A stretch of DNA of 64,000 nt. Origin: a bacterium 0.1xD8-71. Its GTDB lineage: Bacteria > Bacillota > Clostridia > Lachnospirales > Lachnospiraceae. Made by a program: the position numbers and the translations under genes. The DNA lies in contig RAYR01000019.1 in the NCBI GenBank assembly GCA_003612405.1, positions 42,725 through 106,724 of the forward strand, read 5' to 3'. Shown here piece by piece: positions 26,545-35,750 of this stretch; the stretch's first letter is position 1, and every line of letters starts with the position of its first letter. The notes below the pieces were generated by a model. It saw nothing but the letters and a program-made list of their open reading frames with translations. It searched no databases and was not told where the DNA came from.

Positions 26545-27621
26545 TCAGTTTTTGCCAATATTTATAGGAATATATGTAAAGATACCGGAAGAAAAAATGA
26601 GTCATCCAAATTGATTGTTGTTATCAGGCTGCTGATTCTTTCCATGGCGGTCTATTCCCTGGTTAACTGTGTTCTGATTGCTATCTCTGCACACATCAGC
26701 GGATTTGTTTTTTCCATTATTTCGATGATTCTGTTTGTCGTTGCCTTTGTGTGCTCCTATTTCTGGAGTTCTTTTACATCATATTGTGCACTTAATGTCT
26801 ATGTACTCATATGGACGATTGCCAACGTAGTCTGTTTTGGCTGGAACATCGGCGTTCAGCACTTTATCATTACGCTTCTGGTTTTCTGCTTTTTTTCAAA
26901 GTACAGACATGAGAAAGCAAAATTTGTTTATACAGCCGCTTTGCTGATACTTCGGATTTATCTGTATTATTACTGTCAGTCCAACGAGCCTTTATTTGCT
27001 CTGGCACCGGAACTGGCCAATATTTTGCAGATTGTGAATACCTTTTTTGTTTTCCTGTCACTGGCGTTGACCGCATACATATTCAGTGCCGACTCCCAGG
27101 AACTGGAGGGCAAACTGATCGAATATAACAGACAGCTCATGAAACAGGCAAATACCGATACGCTGACGGGTCTCTATAACCGACGCAGTACCATGGAGTA
27201 TCTGGATTCCCTGCTGAAGAATCCGGAGAACCAGATCAGTATCTGTCTGTGCGATATTGATTTCTTCAAACGTGTAAACGATACTTACGGCCACGATGTA
27301 GGCGATGTGGTACTGAAGAAGATTTCCGACACATTCCGGAAGGAACTGCCCCCGGATTCCTTTATATCCCGCTGGGGCGGTGAAGAATTTCTGCTGATTT
27401 TCCCCCGGTTAAATGGAGATGAAGCAGTGTTCGCCTTAGACAGTCTGCGGCAGAAGATTAAAGAAATTGTCTTTGACGGCGTGATCGAGACCTTTTCTGT
27501 CTCCCTGACCTACGGTCTGGTGGAATATGATTATCACAGCGATATGACCACGATCTTAAAAGAAGCAGATGAAAAATTATACATTGGTAAAGAAAGCGGG
27601 CGTGACCGGATCATCTTCTGA
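26533..27621 (+). CDS. Membrane diguanylate cyclase (GGDEF)
   Basis: A 362-residue protein with six hydrophobic segments between residues 27 and 186, a short linker, and a GGDEF domain from about 205. The active-site motif is intact as GGEEF at 282-286, with DTLTGLYNRR and DIDFFKRVNDTYGHDVGD typical of active cyclases, so c-di-GMP synthesis is expected. No RxxD inhibitory site is visible at the usual place. The start codon lacks a proper ribosome binding site (only GAAAGAAAA) and lies in a 16-base tandem duplication, so expression may be low. Signal unknown. Confidence 0.92.
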   Translation: MKENSVFANIYRNICKDTGRKNESSKLIVVIRLLILSMAVYSLVNCVLIAISAHISGFVFSIISMILFVVAFVCSYFWSSFTSYCALNVYVLIWTIANVVCFGWNIGVQHFIITLLVFCFFSKYRHEKAKFVYTAALLILRIYLYYYCQSNEPLFALAPELANILQIVNTFFVFLSLALTAYIFSADSQELEGKLIEYNRQLMKQANTDTLTGLYNRRSTMEYLDSLLKNPENQISICLCDIDFFKRVNDTYGHDVGDVVLKKISDTFRKELPPDSFISRWGGEEFLLIFPRLNGDEAVFALDSLRQKIKEIVFDGVIETFSVSLTYGLVEYDYHSDMTTILKEADEKLYIGKESGRDRIIF

Positions 27622-27636
27622 TCCGGTCATTATTTT
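27603..27636 (+). terminator. Terminator of diguanylate cyclase gene
   Basis: TGACCGGATCA and TGATCCGGTCA form a perfect 11-bp stem with loop TCTTC, followed by TTATTTT. The stop codon is in the stem. Confidence 0.85.
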
Positions 27637-27683
27637 AACTGCCATTTCATATATTAATACAAATCTTTCTTGAAGGTATTCTC

Positions 27684-29537
27684 TTGAAACGCAATCTCAC
27701 GCTCAAACAGTGGGCTGCGGCCCTTATTTTTCTTGGAGGCTTTTGTGCCTTTACCCTGCTTTATTATGTGCATAATCACCAGGATGCCCGATTTGAAGCG
27801 TTCGGGGAACAGTTTTTCCTGAACGAGGTACAATCCAATCCGATTCATTTTCATTATACCATAGATGATGCCGCTGCATATGGTATTGATGAATCTGCTC
27901 TCACACTGCCCGTCTACCATGCCGGGGACGCTGCCGACGATATTTATGAACTTTCCCAGGTTCGTCAGCAGCTGTCCATGATAGACCGTGATTCCCTAAG
28001 CAGTGATAACCAATATCTGTACGATCTTCTGGATACTTACCTGTACGCAACGGCGGCCACTGCCGCCAGTCCTTATTTCACAGAGCCGCTTTCCCCCTCC
28101 TCAGGGGCTCCCGCAGAGCTCCCTGTTCTGCTGGCGGAGTATCAGCTGGACAACGCAGCGGATATTGAGAATTATTTCGCTATTCTCTCTCAGGTTCCCG
28201 CCTATTTTGACGGACTGATGGTCTATGAAAAAGAAAAGGCGGATGCAGGACTTTTCATGTCCGATAAGACAGCCGACAAGACAATTGCCCAGTGTATGGA
28301 TTTCATGGATCCGGATGCCCTGTCAGACGGCTCCCACTTCCTGACGGTTACCTTTGAAGAGCGTCTGGATGCCCTGACCAGGCAGGGTATCATCAGTGCA
28401 GAGCAGTCCCTCTCTTATCAGTCAGAACATGACCGCCTTCTGACAACAGTGGTTGCTCCCGCCTATGACAAACTGGCTGACGAAATCACTCTGTTAAAAG
28501 GAAGCGGTAAAAACATCGGCGGACTGGCACAATATGAAGGCGGACGGGATTATTATCTGACACTGTTACGCCTGCGCACAGGTTCTTATCGTGACATCGC
28601 AGAGATCAAAAGACTTCTCTATCAGGATCTTCAATTTAATTATGAGTCTCTGCTCTGCCTGCTGCGGGAAAATCCTTCCCTCAAAAACATGATCTTGCAG
28701 GGGCCGTCACTATTGCCGCAAACAACCCCGGAGCAGTATCTGTCCTATCTACAGACTGCTATCAGGCAGGACTATCCTGCTATCCCTGCCGGAAAAGACG
28801 ATACGCAGATCCACTCCGTGGTAAAATATGTAGATCCCAGCCTGGAGCCTTACAGTGCGCCCGCTTTCTATATGACACCGCCGATCGACAATGTCTCTGA
28901 CAATGTAATCTATATCAACAGCCAGGATACTACCGGTGATCTGTCTCTCTTTACCACCCTGGCACACGAAGGTTATCCCGGACATCTGTATCAGACTGTT
29001 TACAGTCAGCGTTATTGGGACGAACATGATATTCTGCCTCTGCGCAATGTCCTCTACTATGGCGGTTTCATAGAGGGCTGGGCCATGTATGTGGAACTGG
29101 CCTCCTATGATTATGCCATCGAACTTGCAAAGACCGCCCACCCGGAGGCCGTCCGCTATTATCAGGCCTGCCGTCTGGACCGGCAGATTCAGCTGTGCCT
29201 GTATTCTCTTCTGGATGTCTCCATTCACTATGACGGGGCTTCTCTGGAAGATGTCCGGAGAATCTTCTCCTCTTTAGGAACCATGAGCGATGAAAACGTG
29301 CAGGCCGTCTACCAGTATATTGCGGAAGAACCCTGCAATTATCCGAAATACTACCTGGGCTATCTGGAGATCATGGAGTTAAAAAAACAAGCGTCTGTCA
29401 TCTGGGCCAAACCCGGAGAGACTAACGCTTCTTACGATCCTAAAGATTTTCAGTATCAGTTCCATTGTTTTCTGTTACAGAACGGCCCGGCGGATTATCG
29501 GACACTGGCGGCGCGGCTGGTTTCATGGGAACCGTAG
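27684..29537 (+). CDS. DUF885 family secreted/membrane-tethered protein, likely metallopeptidase-like
   Basis: A 617-residue protein starting at TTG 27684 (GAAGG eight bases before; no in-frame ATG or GTG upstream within the open frame). Residues about 8-30 form a signal-anchor helix. The rest matches the DUF885 family in length and motifs, notably TTLAHEGYPGHLYQ, a histidine/glutamate metal-site-like motif, and NVLYYGGFIEGWAMYVE. Members are extracytoplasmic and are thought to be zinc-dependent peptidase relatives, but the reaction is unproven. It stands alone, ten bases from the convergent MarR gene. Confidence 0.82.
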   Translation: MKRNLTLKQWAAALIFLGGFCAFTLLYYVHNHQDARFEAFGEQFFLNEVQSNPIHFHYTIDDAAAYGIDESALTLPVYHAGDAADDIYELSQVRQQLSMIDRDSLSSDNQYLYDLLDTYLYATAATAASPYFTEPLSPSSGAPAELPVLLAEYQLDNAADIENYFAILSQVPAYFDGLMVYEKEKADAGLFMSDKTADKTIAQCMDFMDPDALSDGSHFLTVTFEERLDALTRQGIISAEQSLSYQSEHDRLLTTVVAPAYDKLADEITLLKGSGKNIGGLAQYEGGRDYYLTLLRLRTGSYRDIAEIKRLLYQDLQFNYESLLCLLRENPSLKNMILQGPSLLPQTTPEQYLSYLQTAIRQDYPAIPAGKDDTQIHSVVKYVDPSLEPYSAPAFYMTPPIDNVSDNVIYINSQDTTGDLSLFTTLAHEGYPGHLYQTVYSQRYWDEHDILPLRNVLYYGGFIEGWAMYVELASYDYAIELAKTAHPEAVRYYQACRLDRQIQLCLYSLLDVSIHYDGASLEDVRRIFSSLGTMSDENVQAVYQYIAEEPCNYPKYYLGYLEIMELKKQASVIWAKPGETNASYDPKDFQYQFHCFLLQNGPADYRTLAARLVSWEP

Positions 29538-29546
29538 CCCATCCAC

Positions 29547-29984
29547 CTAATACACCTCTCTGAAAAACCGATTCAACTTGAGCAGAGCCTGCTCCAGCAC
29601 TCGTTGTTCCTCTTTTGAGAGTCCGTCCAGTACGGCATCTATCATCTTATCATGGAACTTCTGATGGTGGAGATAGGCTCTGACTCCTTTCTCCGATAAA
29701 GAGATCAGCACCACACGCCTGTCCTCTTCGCTGCGGCTTCTATCCACATAACCTTTCTTCACAAGACCATTGATGGATATTGTCAGTGTTCCCGTGGTGA
29801 CCTCAAGTTCCCTGGCCACACTGGTCATATTCTTTGTGCTGTCCACTCCGATTGCCTCTATGACATGCATATCATTTGCTGTCACATCCCGATACTCCCC
29901 TGTCCGTATAGCACGCTCTTCTATAGTATTAATATCACGGAACAGTTTAACCAGCACTTCATTCAATGTATTATTGATATCCAT
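29547..29984 (-). CDS. MarR-family regulator resembling FabT
   Basis: A 145-residue winged-helix repressor. The DNA-binding part (TSVARELEVTTGTLTISINGLVKKGYVDR, residues about 53-82, and the wing SEEDRRVVLISLSEKG) is canonical MarR, and the N-terminal helix with NDMHVIEAIG resembles FabT of streptococci, the repressor of fatty-acid synthesis. A perfect 23-base palindrome containing TTTGA-N3-TCAAA, like FabT boxes, lies about 50 bases upstream and fits autoregulation. Unlike the usual fab clusters, no fatty-acid gene is adjacent. Ribosome binding site TGGAG before ATG 29984. Confidence 0.85.
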   Translation of the reverse strand: MDINNTLNEVLVKLFRDINTIEERAIRTGEYRDVTANDMHVIEAIGVDSTKNMTSVARELEVTTGTLTISINGLVKKGYVDRSRSEEDRRVVLISLSEKGVRAYLHHQKFHDKMIDAVLDGLSKEEQRVLEQALLKLNRFFREVY

Positions 29985-30031
29985 CTTGGCACTCCAACCT
30001 TCACAAATTCTGATGTCTCATTTTAGCAGAT

Positions 30032-30054
30032 AATAGTTTGATAGTCAAACTATT
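30032..30054. promoter_or_regulatory. FabT-like palindromic operator
   Basis: AATAGTTTGA-TAG-TCAAACTATT: two perfect 10-base arms around a 3-base centre. It overlaps the last codons of the upstream nuclease-like gene and lies in front of the MarR/FabT-like gene. Similar to the TTTGATTATCAAA core bound by FabT. Confidence 0.7.
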
Positions 30055-30514
30055 CTTCCATCATCTGCTCTATGTATCCCCGATCCCAAAGCAGAATCCG
30101 CAGTTTTTTTGCCGCCTCCACCGCCGGTGCCGTAAAATACTGGTTGGTCATGACAGCGCCCACCATACAATCGTAATAGGCCCGTCCGCCATAGGTACGA
30201 AGCACGGCTTCCACTCCCACAGGAGCGTGATATCGTTTACACTGAACCGCATAGGTGACACCATCTTTCTCCGCCAGGATATCTACGCCGAAATCCCCGC
30301 TTCCGCGTGTCACTTCCACATCCACAAAGCCTTGTTTTTCCAGAAGTCCTGCACAGAAGAACTCAAAGTCATGGCCTTCCATATCATCCATAAATCCGGT
30401 TCTGCGGTTATGGCGAAAGCGGCGGACACATTTTGCCAGAAGCATGACCGCCGATGTCAGGACGGCAAGAAACACTATGCTTATAATTAATATTGTTATC
30501 TGCGACTGCTGCAT
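30050..30514 (-). CDS. Membrane-tethered Mrr-like restriction endonuclease fold protein
   Basis: A 154-residue protein with one N-terminal membrane helix (about residues 7-27) and a restriction-endonuclease type IV-like (Mrr_cat) domain. The fold's catalytic pattern is visible: an aspartate in GSGDFGVDILAEKDG and QxK in YAVQCKRY, with E at residue about 51. Such short membrane-linked Mrr proteins are frequent in Firmicutes and their role (foreign-DNA cleavage, repair or none) is unsettled. The stop lies inside the palindrome that probably controls the next gene, so the two may be cotranscribed and the operator internal. Confidence 0.8.
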   Translation of the reverse strand: MQQSQITILIISIVFLAVLTSAVMLLAKCVRRFRHNRRTGFMDDMEGHDFEFFCAGLLEKQGFVDVEVTRGSGDFGVDILAEKDGVTYAVQCKRYHAPVGVEAVLRTYGGRAYYDCMVGAVMTNQYFTAPAVEAAKKLRILLWDRGYIEQMMEE

Positions 30515-30543
30515 GTATTCCTTTCCTCTATAGCAACTTGCCC

Positions 30544-31857
30544 TCAGGCCTCAATGCGATATACTCTCACACCATGGGGTTCCACATATGAGGCGATCAG
30601 TCCTTGCGTCATCTCTTCCCTGGTCTTATCCCAAAGCTCATACAAAACACCTTTATCCGCCGTTTGCCCATAGGCAGCCTCGTCCAAAGACATGGATATG
30701 CGCCGCTTTTCATCACTCAGATTAAATAAGGCCACGGTCATCCCGCCTGTCTCTGTATCCACATTCTTCCATATGGCCTGCAAACTGTCCCGCATAATCT
30801 GCATACCTCTGCGGGTTCTGCCCATAAGAGAAAGCAGATCTTCATTGGTCAGAAGCTGCAAGGTCCATGCATCCAGCTTCGTCAGTTCTGCACCCACCAT
30901 CAGCGGTGAACGGAACATACACCAGAGTGTCATCATGGTTTTCTGCTCTTCCCTGCTCAGGCGGCAGCTCCACTCGTTTCCAAAACCTCTGCCCAACTGA
31001 CCAAGGGGCAGCATGTCACAGTCCGGAAAGCACCCTTCCTTCACATGATCCTGCCACTGCTCACAGCGCCAGAACATCTCCTTTAACAAATGCCACTGAT
31101 CCCACAGATCATCGGTAATACGCCACATATTAGCATATTGGCAATACTCCCATGCCTTGTCCACATGAGCCGGCCCGGGAGAAAGGCTCAATACCATAGG
31201 TCTGCCACACTTCTCAATGGCCCGGTGAAGCATCTTCATCTCCTCCCAGCCGGAAAACGGTATCTGTGGAATATTCCGATACAGCCAGCTGTCACAGATA
31301 TCATCACACTTGATAAAATCAACACCCCAGTCCGCATACATGGAGATAACAGAGTCATAATACGCCTGTCCTGCTTTTGTATTTCTGACCCCGTACATAT
31401 CCGGATTCCAACCACAGATAGAGGATGGATCCGCCACCTGATCCGCGGTCTGTCCGCTCTCCCATATCCGGCAATGCTCATGGGCGGCCTGACGGGGAAT
31501 ACCGCGCATGATATGAATCCCGAATTTCAGTCCCAGGCTGTGAACATAATCCGCCAGCGGCCCAAACCCTCTGCCGCCTACCGAAGACGGAAACCGTCCG
31601 GGTGACGGCTGTAATCTGCCGTAGGCATCCATCTCATCGTTCCCAAATGGAATATACTGATACTGATCGCGTCTGGTTCCGGCATCATTGGCGTACCACT
31701 CAATATCTACGACCACATACTCCCAGCCATATTTCTTCAAATGTTTCGCCATATATTCTGCGTTGGCTCTCACTTCCGCTTCTGTGACAGTCGTGTCATA
31801 ATAATCGTAACTGTTCCATCCCATAGGCGGTGTTACCGCAAACTTATTTTTATCCAT
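30544..31857 (-). CDS. Glycoside hydrolase family 27 (alpha-galactosidase type)
   Basis: A 437-residue cytoplasmic glycosidase without signal peptide. The N-terminus TPPMGWNSYDYYDTTV and the nucleophile region DFIKCDDICDSW are characteristic of GH27, and the C-terminal beta-sandwich starts near residue 350. GH27 includes alpha-galactosidases, alpha-N-acetylgalactosaminidases and beta-L-arabinopyranosidases, so the exact sugar is open. The ATG overlaps the stop of the upstream GH13 gene by one base (TGATG) with AAGGTG eight bases before, showing translational coupling. Confidence 0.88.
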   Translation of the reverse strand: MDKNKFAVTPPMGWNSYDYYDTTVTEAEVRANAEYMAKHLKKYGWEYVVVDIEWYANDAGTRRDQYQYIPFGNDEMDAYGRLQPSPGRFPSSVGGRGFGPLADYVHSLGLKFGIHIMRGIPRQAAHEHCRIWESGQTADQVADPSSICGWNPDMYGVRNTKAGQAYYDSVISMYADWGVDFIKCDDICDSWLYRNIPQIPFSGWEEMKMLHRAIEKCGRPMVLSLSPGPAHVDKAWEYCQYANMWRITDDLWDQWHLLKEMFWRCEQWQDHVKEGCFPDCDMLPLGQLGRGFGNEWSCRLSREEQKTMMTLWCMFRSPLMVGAELTKLDAWTLQLLTNEDLLSLMGRTRRGMQIMRDSLQAIWKNVDTETGGMTVALFNLSDEKRRISMSLDEAAYGQTADKGVLYELWDKTREEMTQGLIASYVEPHGVRVYRIEA

Positions 31858-33695
31858 CAGGATTTCACCTTCTCCAGCCACACAAACCCATGTCCCGGCA
31901 GTGTTATGGTATTTACATCCTGTTCTTTACCATCCAGCATGTTCTTCCATACACCGTCCTGCTCCAGAGCAGCTTCTCTCTCCATATCATGAAAATTGTA
32001 CAGCCCTATCATCTGTTCTTTGTCCTTACTTCTCATCAGACCCAGCACAGCATCATCTCCTGTATCCAGTACCTGACAGTCTGCGTCTGCATCGAAGACT
32101 TTCTTCTTATTCCTGAGTACCTCCAGTTTCCCAAGCCCCTGGAAAATCTGTCCGGCCACGGTCTTTGCGTCACCGCACTCCGCTGCCAGAGCCCAGTTAA
32201 ATCTGCCTCTGTGAAGGTAACGGGAATCCACCGCCTTCCCGGGATCCTGCTTATAGGTATAATCATTTACCTGTCCCACTTCGTCTCCGCTGTAGAGCAT
32301 CGGGATTCCTGACTGTGTCAGCATATAGGCGTGCAGCATGATATCCATACGGACGGCATCCTGCATTTTCTGTTTATCTTTCTCAAAACCTGCACTTTCC
32401 ACGCCGCACATCGAGGCTGTAGTCCCGCAGAATCTCGCATCACCGAGTCTTGGATCATCGTTATAAAGTTCCCCTCTGCTGACACTGCCCGGGTACTTTC
32501 CCGTAAAATAATCATTCAGATATTTCTTGTGGGCAACTTCCTCCATTCCCCAGGACTTCAAGGTATCAAAATCCAGGCCCCAGCCGATATCATCATGGCA
32601 TCTTAAATAATTCAGGAAGGTATATTCTCTTGGCAGACCGTTCACAATATCCATCTGTTTCTTTAACAGACGCACATCCCTGGTTGCGACACAGTTCCAG
32701 GTAGTGGCCATGGTAGTTACATTATAGAGCATATGACATTCCGGTTTCTCCACAGTCCCAAAATAAGGAACCACCTTTTCCGGCTCCATCACGACTTCGC
32801 CCAGCAGCACGACACCCGGACACACAATCTCGCCAATCATGCGCATCATGCGTACAATCGTATGTACCTGTTGCAGGTTCCGGCACTGGGTGCCAAGTTC
32901 TTTCCAGATATAAGGCACCGCATCAATCCGTATGATATCCATACCCTGATTGGCCAGGTACAGGAAATTATACATCATCTCATTAAAGACACGGGGATTT
33001 CTATAATTTAAATCCCACTGGTAAGGATAAAACGTTGTCATCACAAAGTGTCCGATCTCCGGCAGCCAGGTGAAATTGCCCGGTGCGGTAGTGGGAAACA
33101 CCTGCGGTACGGTTTCCTCATACTGCGCAGGAATATCATAATTATCATAGAAGAAATAACGGCTCATATATTCGCCTTCTCCCTGACGGGCTCTTCTGGC
33201 CCATTCATGGTCTTCTGATGTGTGGTTCATGACAAAGTCCATGCACAGACTGATTCCTCGTTCATGGCAGGCCTCAGACAACTGTGACAGGTCATCCATA
33301 CTGCCCAGATCGGGTCTTACCTTTCTGAAATCAGCCACGGCATATCCGCCATCTGAACGGCCCTCCGGAGAGTCCAGAAAAGGCATCAGATGAATATAGT
33401 TGACATGACAGGATTCCAGATAGGAAAGTTTATCCTGAAGTCCCTGTATTGTGCCCGCGAAATTATCAATATAGAGCATTATGCCCAGCATATCTTTCCT
33501 GCGAAACCATGTGGGATTTTTCTCCCGCTTTTGATCCAGGGCTTTCATCTGCTGATTCCGATCCTGGTAATATTCATACATCTGACCGCATAACTCTGCA
33601 AACATGGCATCATTATCATACAATTCCATATAAAGCCAGCGCAGCTCGTCATGGTGTTTCTTTAATCTTTTCTCAAAAATATCCGAAGCTTTCAT
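31857..33695 (-). CDS. Glycoside hydrolase family 13, amylosucrase-like
   Basis: A 612-residue GH13 enzyme of the amylosucrase-type subfamily: helical N-terminal domain (about 1-90), barrel starting near LGIMLYIDNFAG, MDFVMNHTS, FYPYQWDLNYRNPRVFNEM, nucleophile in GMDIIRIDAVPYIWKELG, acid/base in VLLGEVV, and transition-state aspartate in RCHDDIGWG. No signal peptide. Such proteins act on sucrose or related glucosides, transferring or hydrolysing glucose. GGGAGG stands before ATG 33695; an upstream in-frame ATG lacks a ribosome binding site. Coupled to the GH27 gene, it suggests intracellular breakdown of raffinose-type sugars. Confidence 0.87.
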   Translation of the reverse strand: MKASDIFEKRLKKHHDELRWLYMELYDNDAMFAELCGQMYEYYQDRNQQMKALDQKREKNPTWFRRKDMLGIMLYIDNFAGTIQGLQDKLSYLESCHVNYIHLMPFLDSPEGRSDGGYAVADFRKVRPDLGSMDDLSQLSEACHERGISLCMDFVMNHTSEDHEWARRARQGEGEYMSRYFFYDNYDIPAQYEETVPQVFPTTAPGNFTWLPEIGHFVMTTFYPYQWDLNYRNPRVFNEMMYNFLYLANQGMDIIRIDAVPYIWKELGTQCRNLQQVHTIVRMMRMIGEIVCPGVVLLGEVVMEPEKVVPYFGTVEKPECHMLYNVTTMATTWNCVATRDVRLLKKQMDIVNGLPREYTFLNYLRCHDDIGWGLDFDTLKSWGMEEVAHKKYLNDYFTGKYPGSVSRGELYNDDPRLGDARFCGTTASMCGVESAGFEKDKQKMQDAVRMDIMLHAYMLTQSGIPMLYSGDEVGQVNDYTYKQDPGKAVDSRYLHRGRFNWALAAECGDAKTVAGQIFQGLGKLEVLRNKKKVFDADADCQVLDTGDDAVLGLMRSKDKEQMIGLYNFHDMEREAALEQDGVWKNMLDGKEQDVNTITLPGHGFVWLEKVKS

Positions 33696-33768
33696 CTTTT
33701 CCTCCCTGATCATTTCCCCTGTTATAACATATGTCTTTTATTTATTACACAATATACCATGAGAAGCC

Positions 33769-35397
33769 TTATTTCGCAAATGTAATAATCTTTTCTCTCA
33801 CCGGAAGTACCATCGCGGGAGATACGGACAACTCATCCAGTCCCATACGGATAAATTCCTCCGTCAGGGCAAGATCCGCACCAAGCTCTCCGCAGATACC
33901 CGCCCATTTCCCATATTTATGGGCATTGTCAACTACCATCCTGATCATGCGAAGGACTGCTTCGTGGTGAGGATTATAGAAATCATCCAGCTTTTCATTC
34001 TGTCTGTCTATAGCCAGCGTATACTGTGTCAGATCATTGGTTCCGATGCTGAAGAAATCCACCAGCTGCGCCAACTTATCACTGATCATGACTGCTGCCG
34101 GTGTCTCTATCATGATCCCCTGCTCCGGTATGGCAAAAGGTATCCCCGCCTGCTCTAATTCCTGTCTGACCTCTTTCATGATGACCGCTATCCTCTGTAC
34201 CTCCTCCACGGCAATGATCATGGGATACATAATCGAAAGATTCCCATAGACAGCCGCACGCAAAAGTGCCCGCAGCTGTGTCTTAAATATTTCCGGCTGT
34301 TTTAGGCAGATGCGGATTGCCCGGTATCCCATGGCCGGATTCTCCTCTTTCTCAAAATGAAAATAATCCGCCTTTTTATCCGCTCCGATATCCAGTGTAC
34401 GGATAATCACTTTCTTATCCGCCATCATCTGCAATACCTGACGATATGCCTGAAACTGTTCCTCCTCTGCGGGAAAATCCTCCCGGCCAAGATAGAGAAA
34501 TTCACTTCTGAACAATCCAATCCCTTCTGCGTCATTTTCCAGCACATATCCGATATCGGAAGTACTGCCAATGTTGGCATAGACATGAATCCTGCGGCCG
34601 TCAGGCGTAACGCTCGGCCTGCCTTTCAACTCCTGTAGACGGGATGCCTGTCTGTGTTCTGCGGCAATCTTTTCTTCCGCCTCCTGGCACTGTGTTTCTG
34701 TAGGTTCCAGAATCACTCTTCCGGCACTGCCATCCACAATGGCTTTCATGCCCGAACTGATTTCTTCCAGGTGCAAAGGCACACCGATCAGAGCCGGAAT
34801 ATTCATCGTCCGCGCCAGAATTGCCGTGTGGGAGTTGGCAGAGCCATGAACGGTGACAATAGCAAGTATCTTCTCCTTATCCATCTGTACAGTCTGACTG
34901 GGCGACAGATCATCCGCAATCACAACTGCCGCCTCCATCCCCGACAGATCCGCCTCTCCTGTCCCTTCCAGAATATGCACTAATCTGTCAGAAATATCCT
35001 TTATGTCCGCACTGCGTGCTTTCATATAATCATCATCCATAGCCGCAAACATTTCTGCAAAGTTATCTCCCGTAACCGCCACCGCATACGCTGCATTTAC
35101 CGACTCAGTCTCTATGATATTGCGGATCGCATCCACATAATCTTCATCATCCAGCATCATCCGGTGCACCTCGAAGATTGCGGCGTTCGCTTCCCCCACC
35201 TCTCTACAGGCTTTATCATATAACACGCGAAGCTGTCTGGCCGCTTCCTTACTGGCCTGTTCGTATCTTGCCATCTCTGCCTGCACATCATTGATGTGTA
35301 TACGTTTGACAACGCAATCTTTCTCTTTCAGGATTACGACTTTACCCATGGCGGTTCCTTTATAAACAGTTTTTCCCTGAAATTCCTGCATACCCAC
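33769..35397 (-). CDS. ptsI: Phosphoenolpyruvate-protein phosphotransferase (PTS enzyme I)
   Basis: A 542-residue enzyme I that passes phosphate from PEP to HPr to drive PTS sugar uptake. The phosphorylated histidine is in HGSANSHTAILARTMNIPALIGV, followed by the PEP-binding barrel (GIGLFRSEFLYLGRE, GTNDLTQYTLAIDR, and the catalytic cysteine region GICGELGAD). Translation most likely starts at GTG 35397 (AGAGGA seven bases upstream) rather than the ATG two codons later. No ptsH or enzyme II gene is adjacent. Slightly shorter than the usual 570 residues but complete. Confidence 0.93.
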   Translation of the reverse strand: MGMQEFQGKTVYKGTAMGKVVILKEKDCVVKRIHINDVQAEMARYEQASKEAARQLRVLYDKACREVGEANAAIFEVHRMMLDDEDYVDAIRNIIETESVNAAYAVAVTGDNFAEMFAAMDDDYMKARSADIKDISDRLVHILEGTGEADLSGMEAAVVIADDLSPSQTVQMDKEKILAIVTVHGSANSHTAILARTMNIPALIGVPLHLEEISSGMKAIVDGSAGRVILEPTETQCQEAEEKIAAEHRQASRLQELKGRPSVTPDGRRIHVYANIGSTSDIGYVLENDAEGIGLFRSEFLYLGREDFPAEEEQFQAYRQVLQMMADKKVIIRTLDIGADKKADYFHFEKEENPAMGYRAIRICLKQPEIFKTQLRALLRAAVYGNLSIMYPMIIAVEEVQRIAVIMKEVRQELEQAGIPFAIPEQGIMIETPAAVMISDKLAQLVDFFSIGTNDLTQYTLAIDRQNEKLDDFYNPHHEAVLRMIRMVVDNAHKYGKWAGICGELGADLALTEEFIRMGLDELSVSPAMVLPVREKIITFAK

Positions 35398-35640
35398 AAC
35401 ACCATCCTCTTATAAATTATTCGGGAATATAAATAACAGTTTCTGTTTCTTTTACTTCTATTATACATAAGATGTCATCCACATAATACAATATCCTCTT
35501 GCATTATCTTCTTGTATCCATTATAATCAATTCCATCAGGCAAAAAGAGAGGTAACACCGCATTGAAAATGTAATCTGTTTCTAACAACTTAACACGGCA
35601 ACAAGTCATAGTTTGTTATCAGAGGCAGATCATATTATTG

Positions 35641-35750
35641 GTGTACTGTATTTTTTTGCGGGTTTCTATATTCTATAGACATTCCCGTTTCTTTTTGAGC
35701 TCCTCTGGCAACAGAGGCTTTTTTATTGCAGCGAAGGGAGTGCATCTATT
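35641..35750 (+). promoter_or_regulatory. Leader with two terminator-like hairpins, candidate attenuator of ABC-F gene
   Basis: Hairpin 1: CGGG (35659-35662) with CCCG (35684-35687) around an inner TCTATA/TATAGA stem, then TTTCTTTTT. Hairpin 2: CCTCTG (35702-35707), GCAA, CAGAGG (35712-35717), then CTTTTTT. Both precede the ABC-F ribosome binding site. A GTG-started frame at 35641 runs through both hairpins into the gene without a good ribosome binding site. Antibiotic-responsive ABC-F genes are often controlled by such attenuation. In 35398-35640 no gene or clear promoter was seen apart from AT-rich sequence. Confidence 0.6.
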
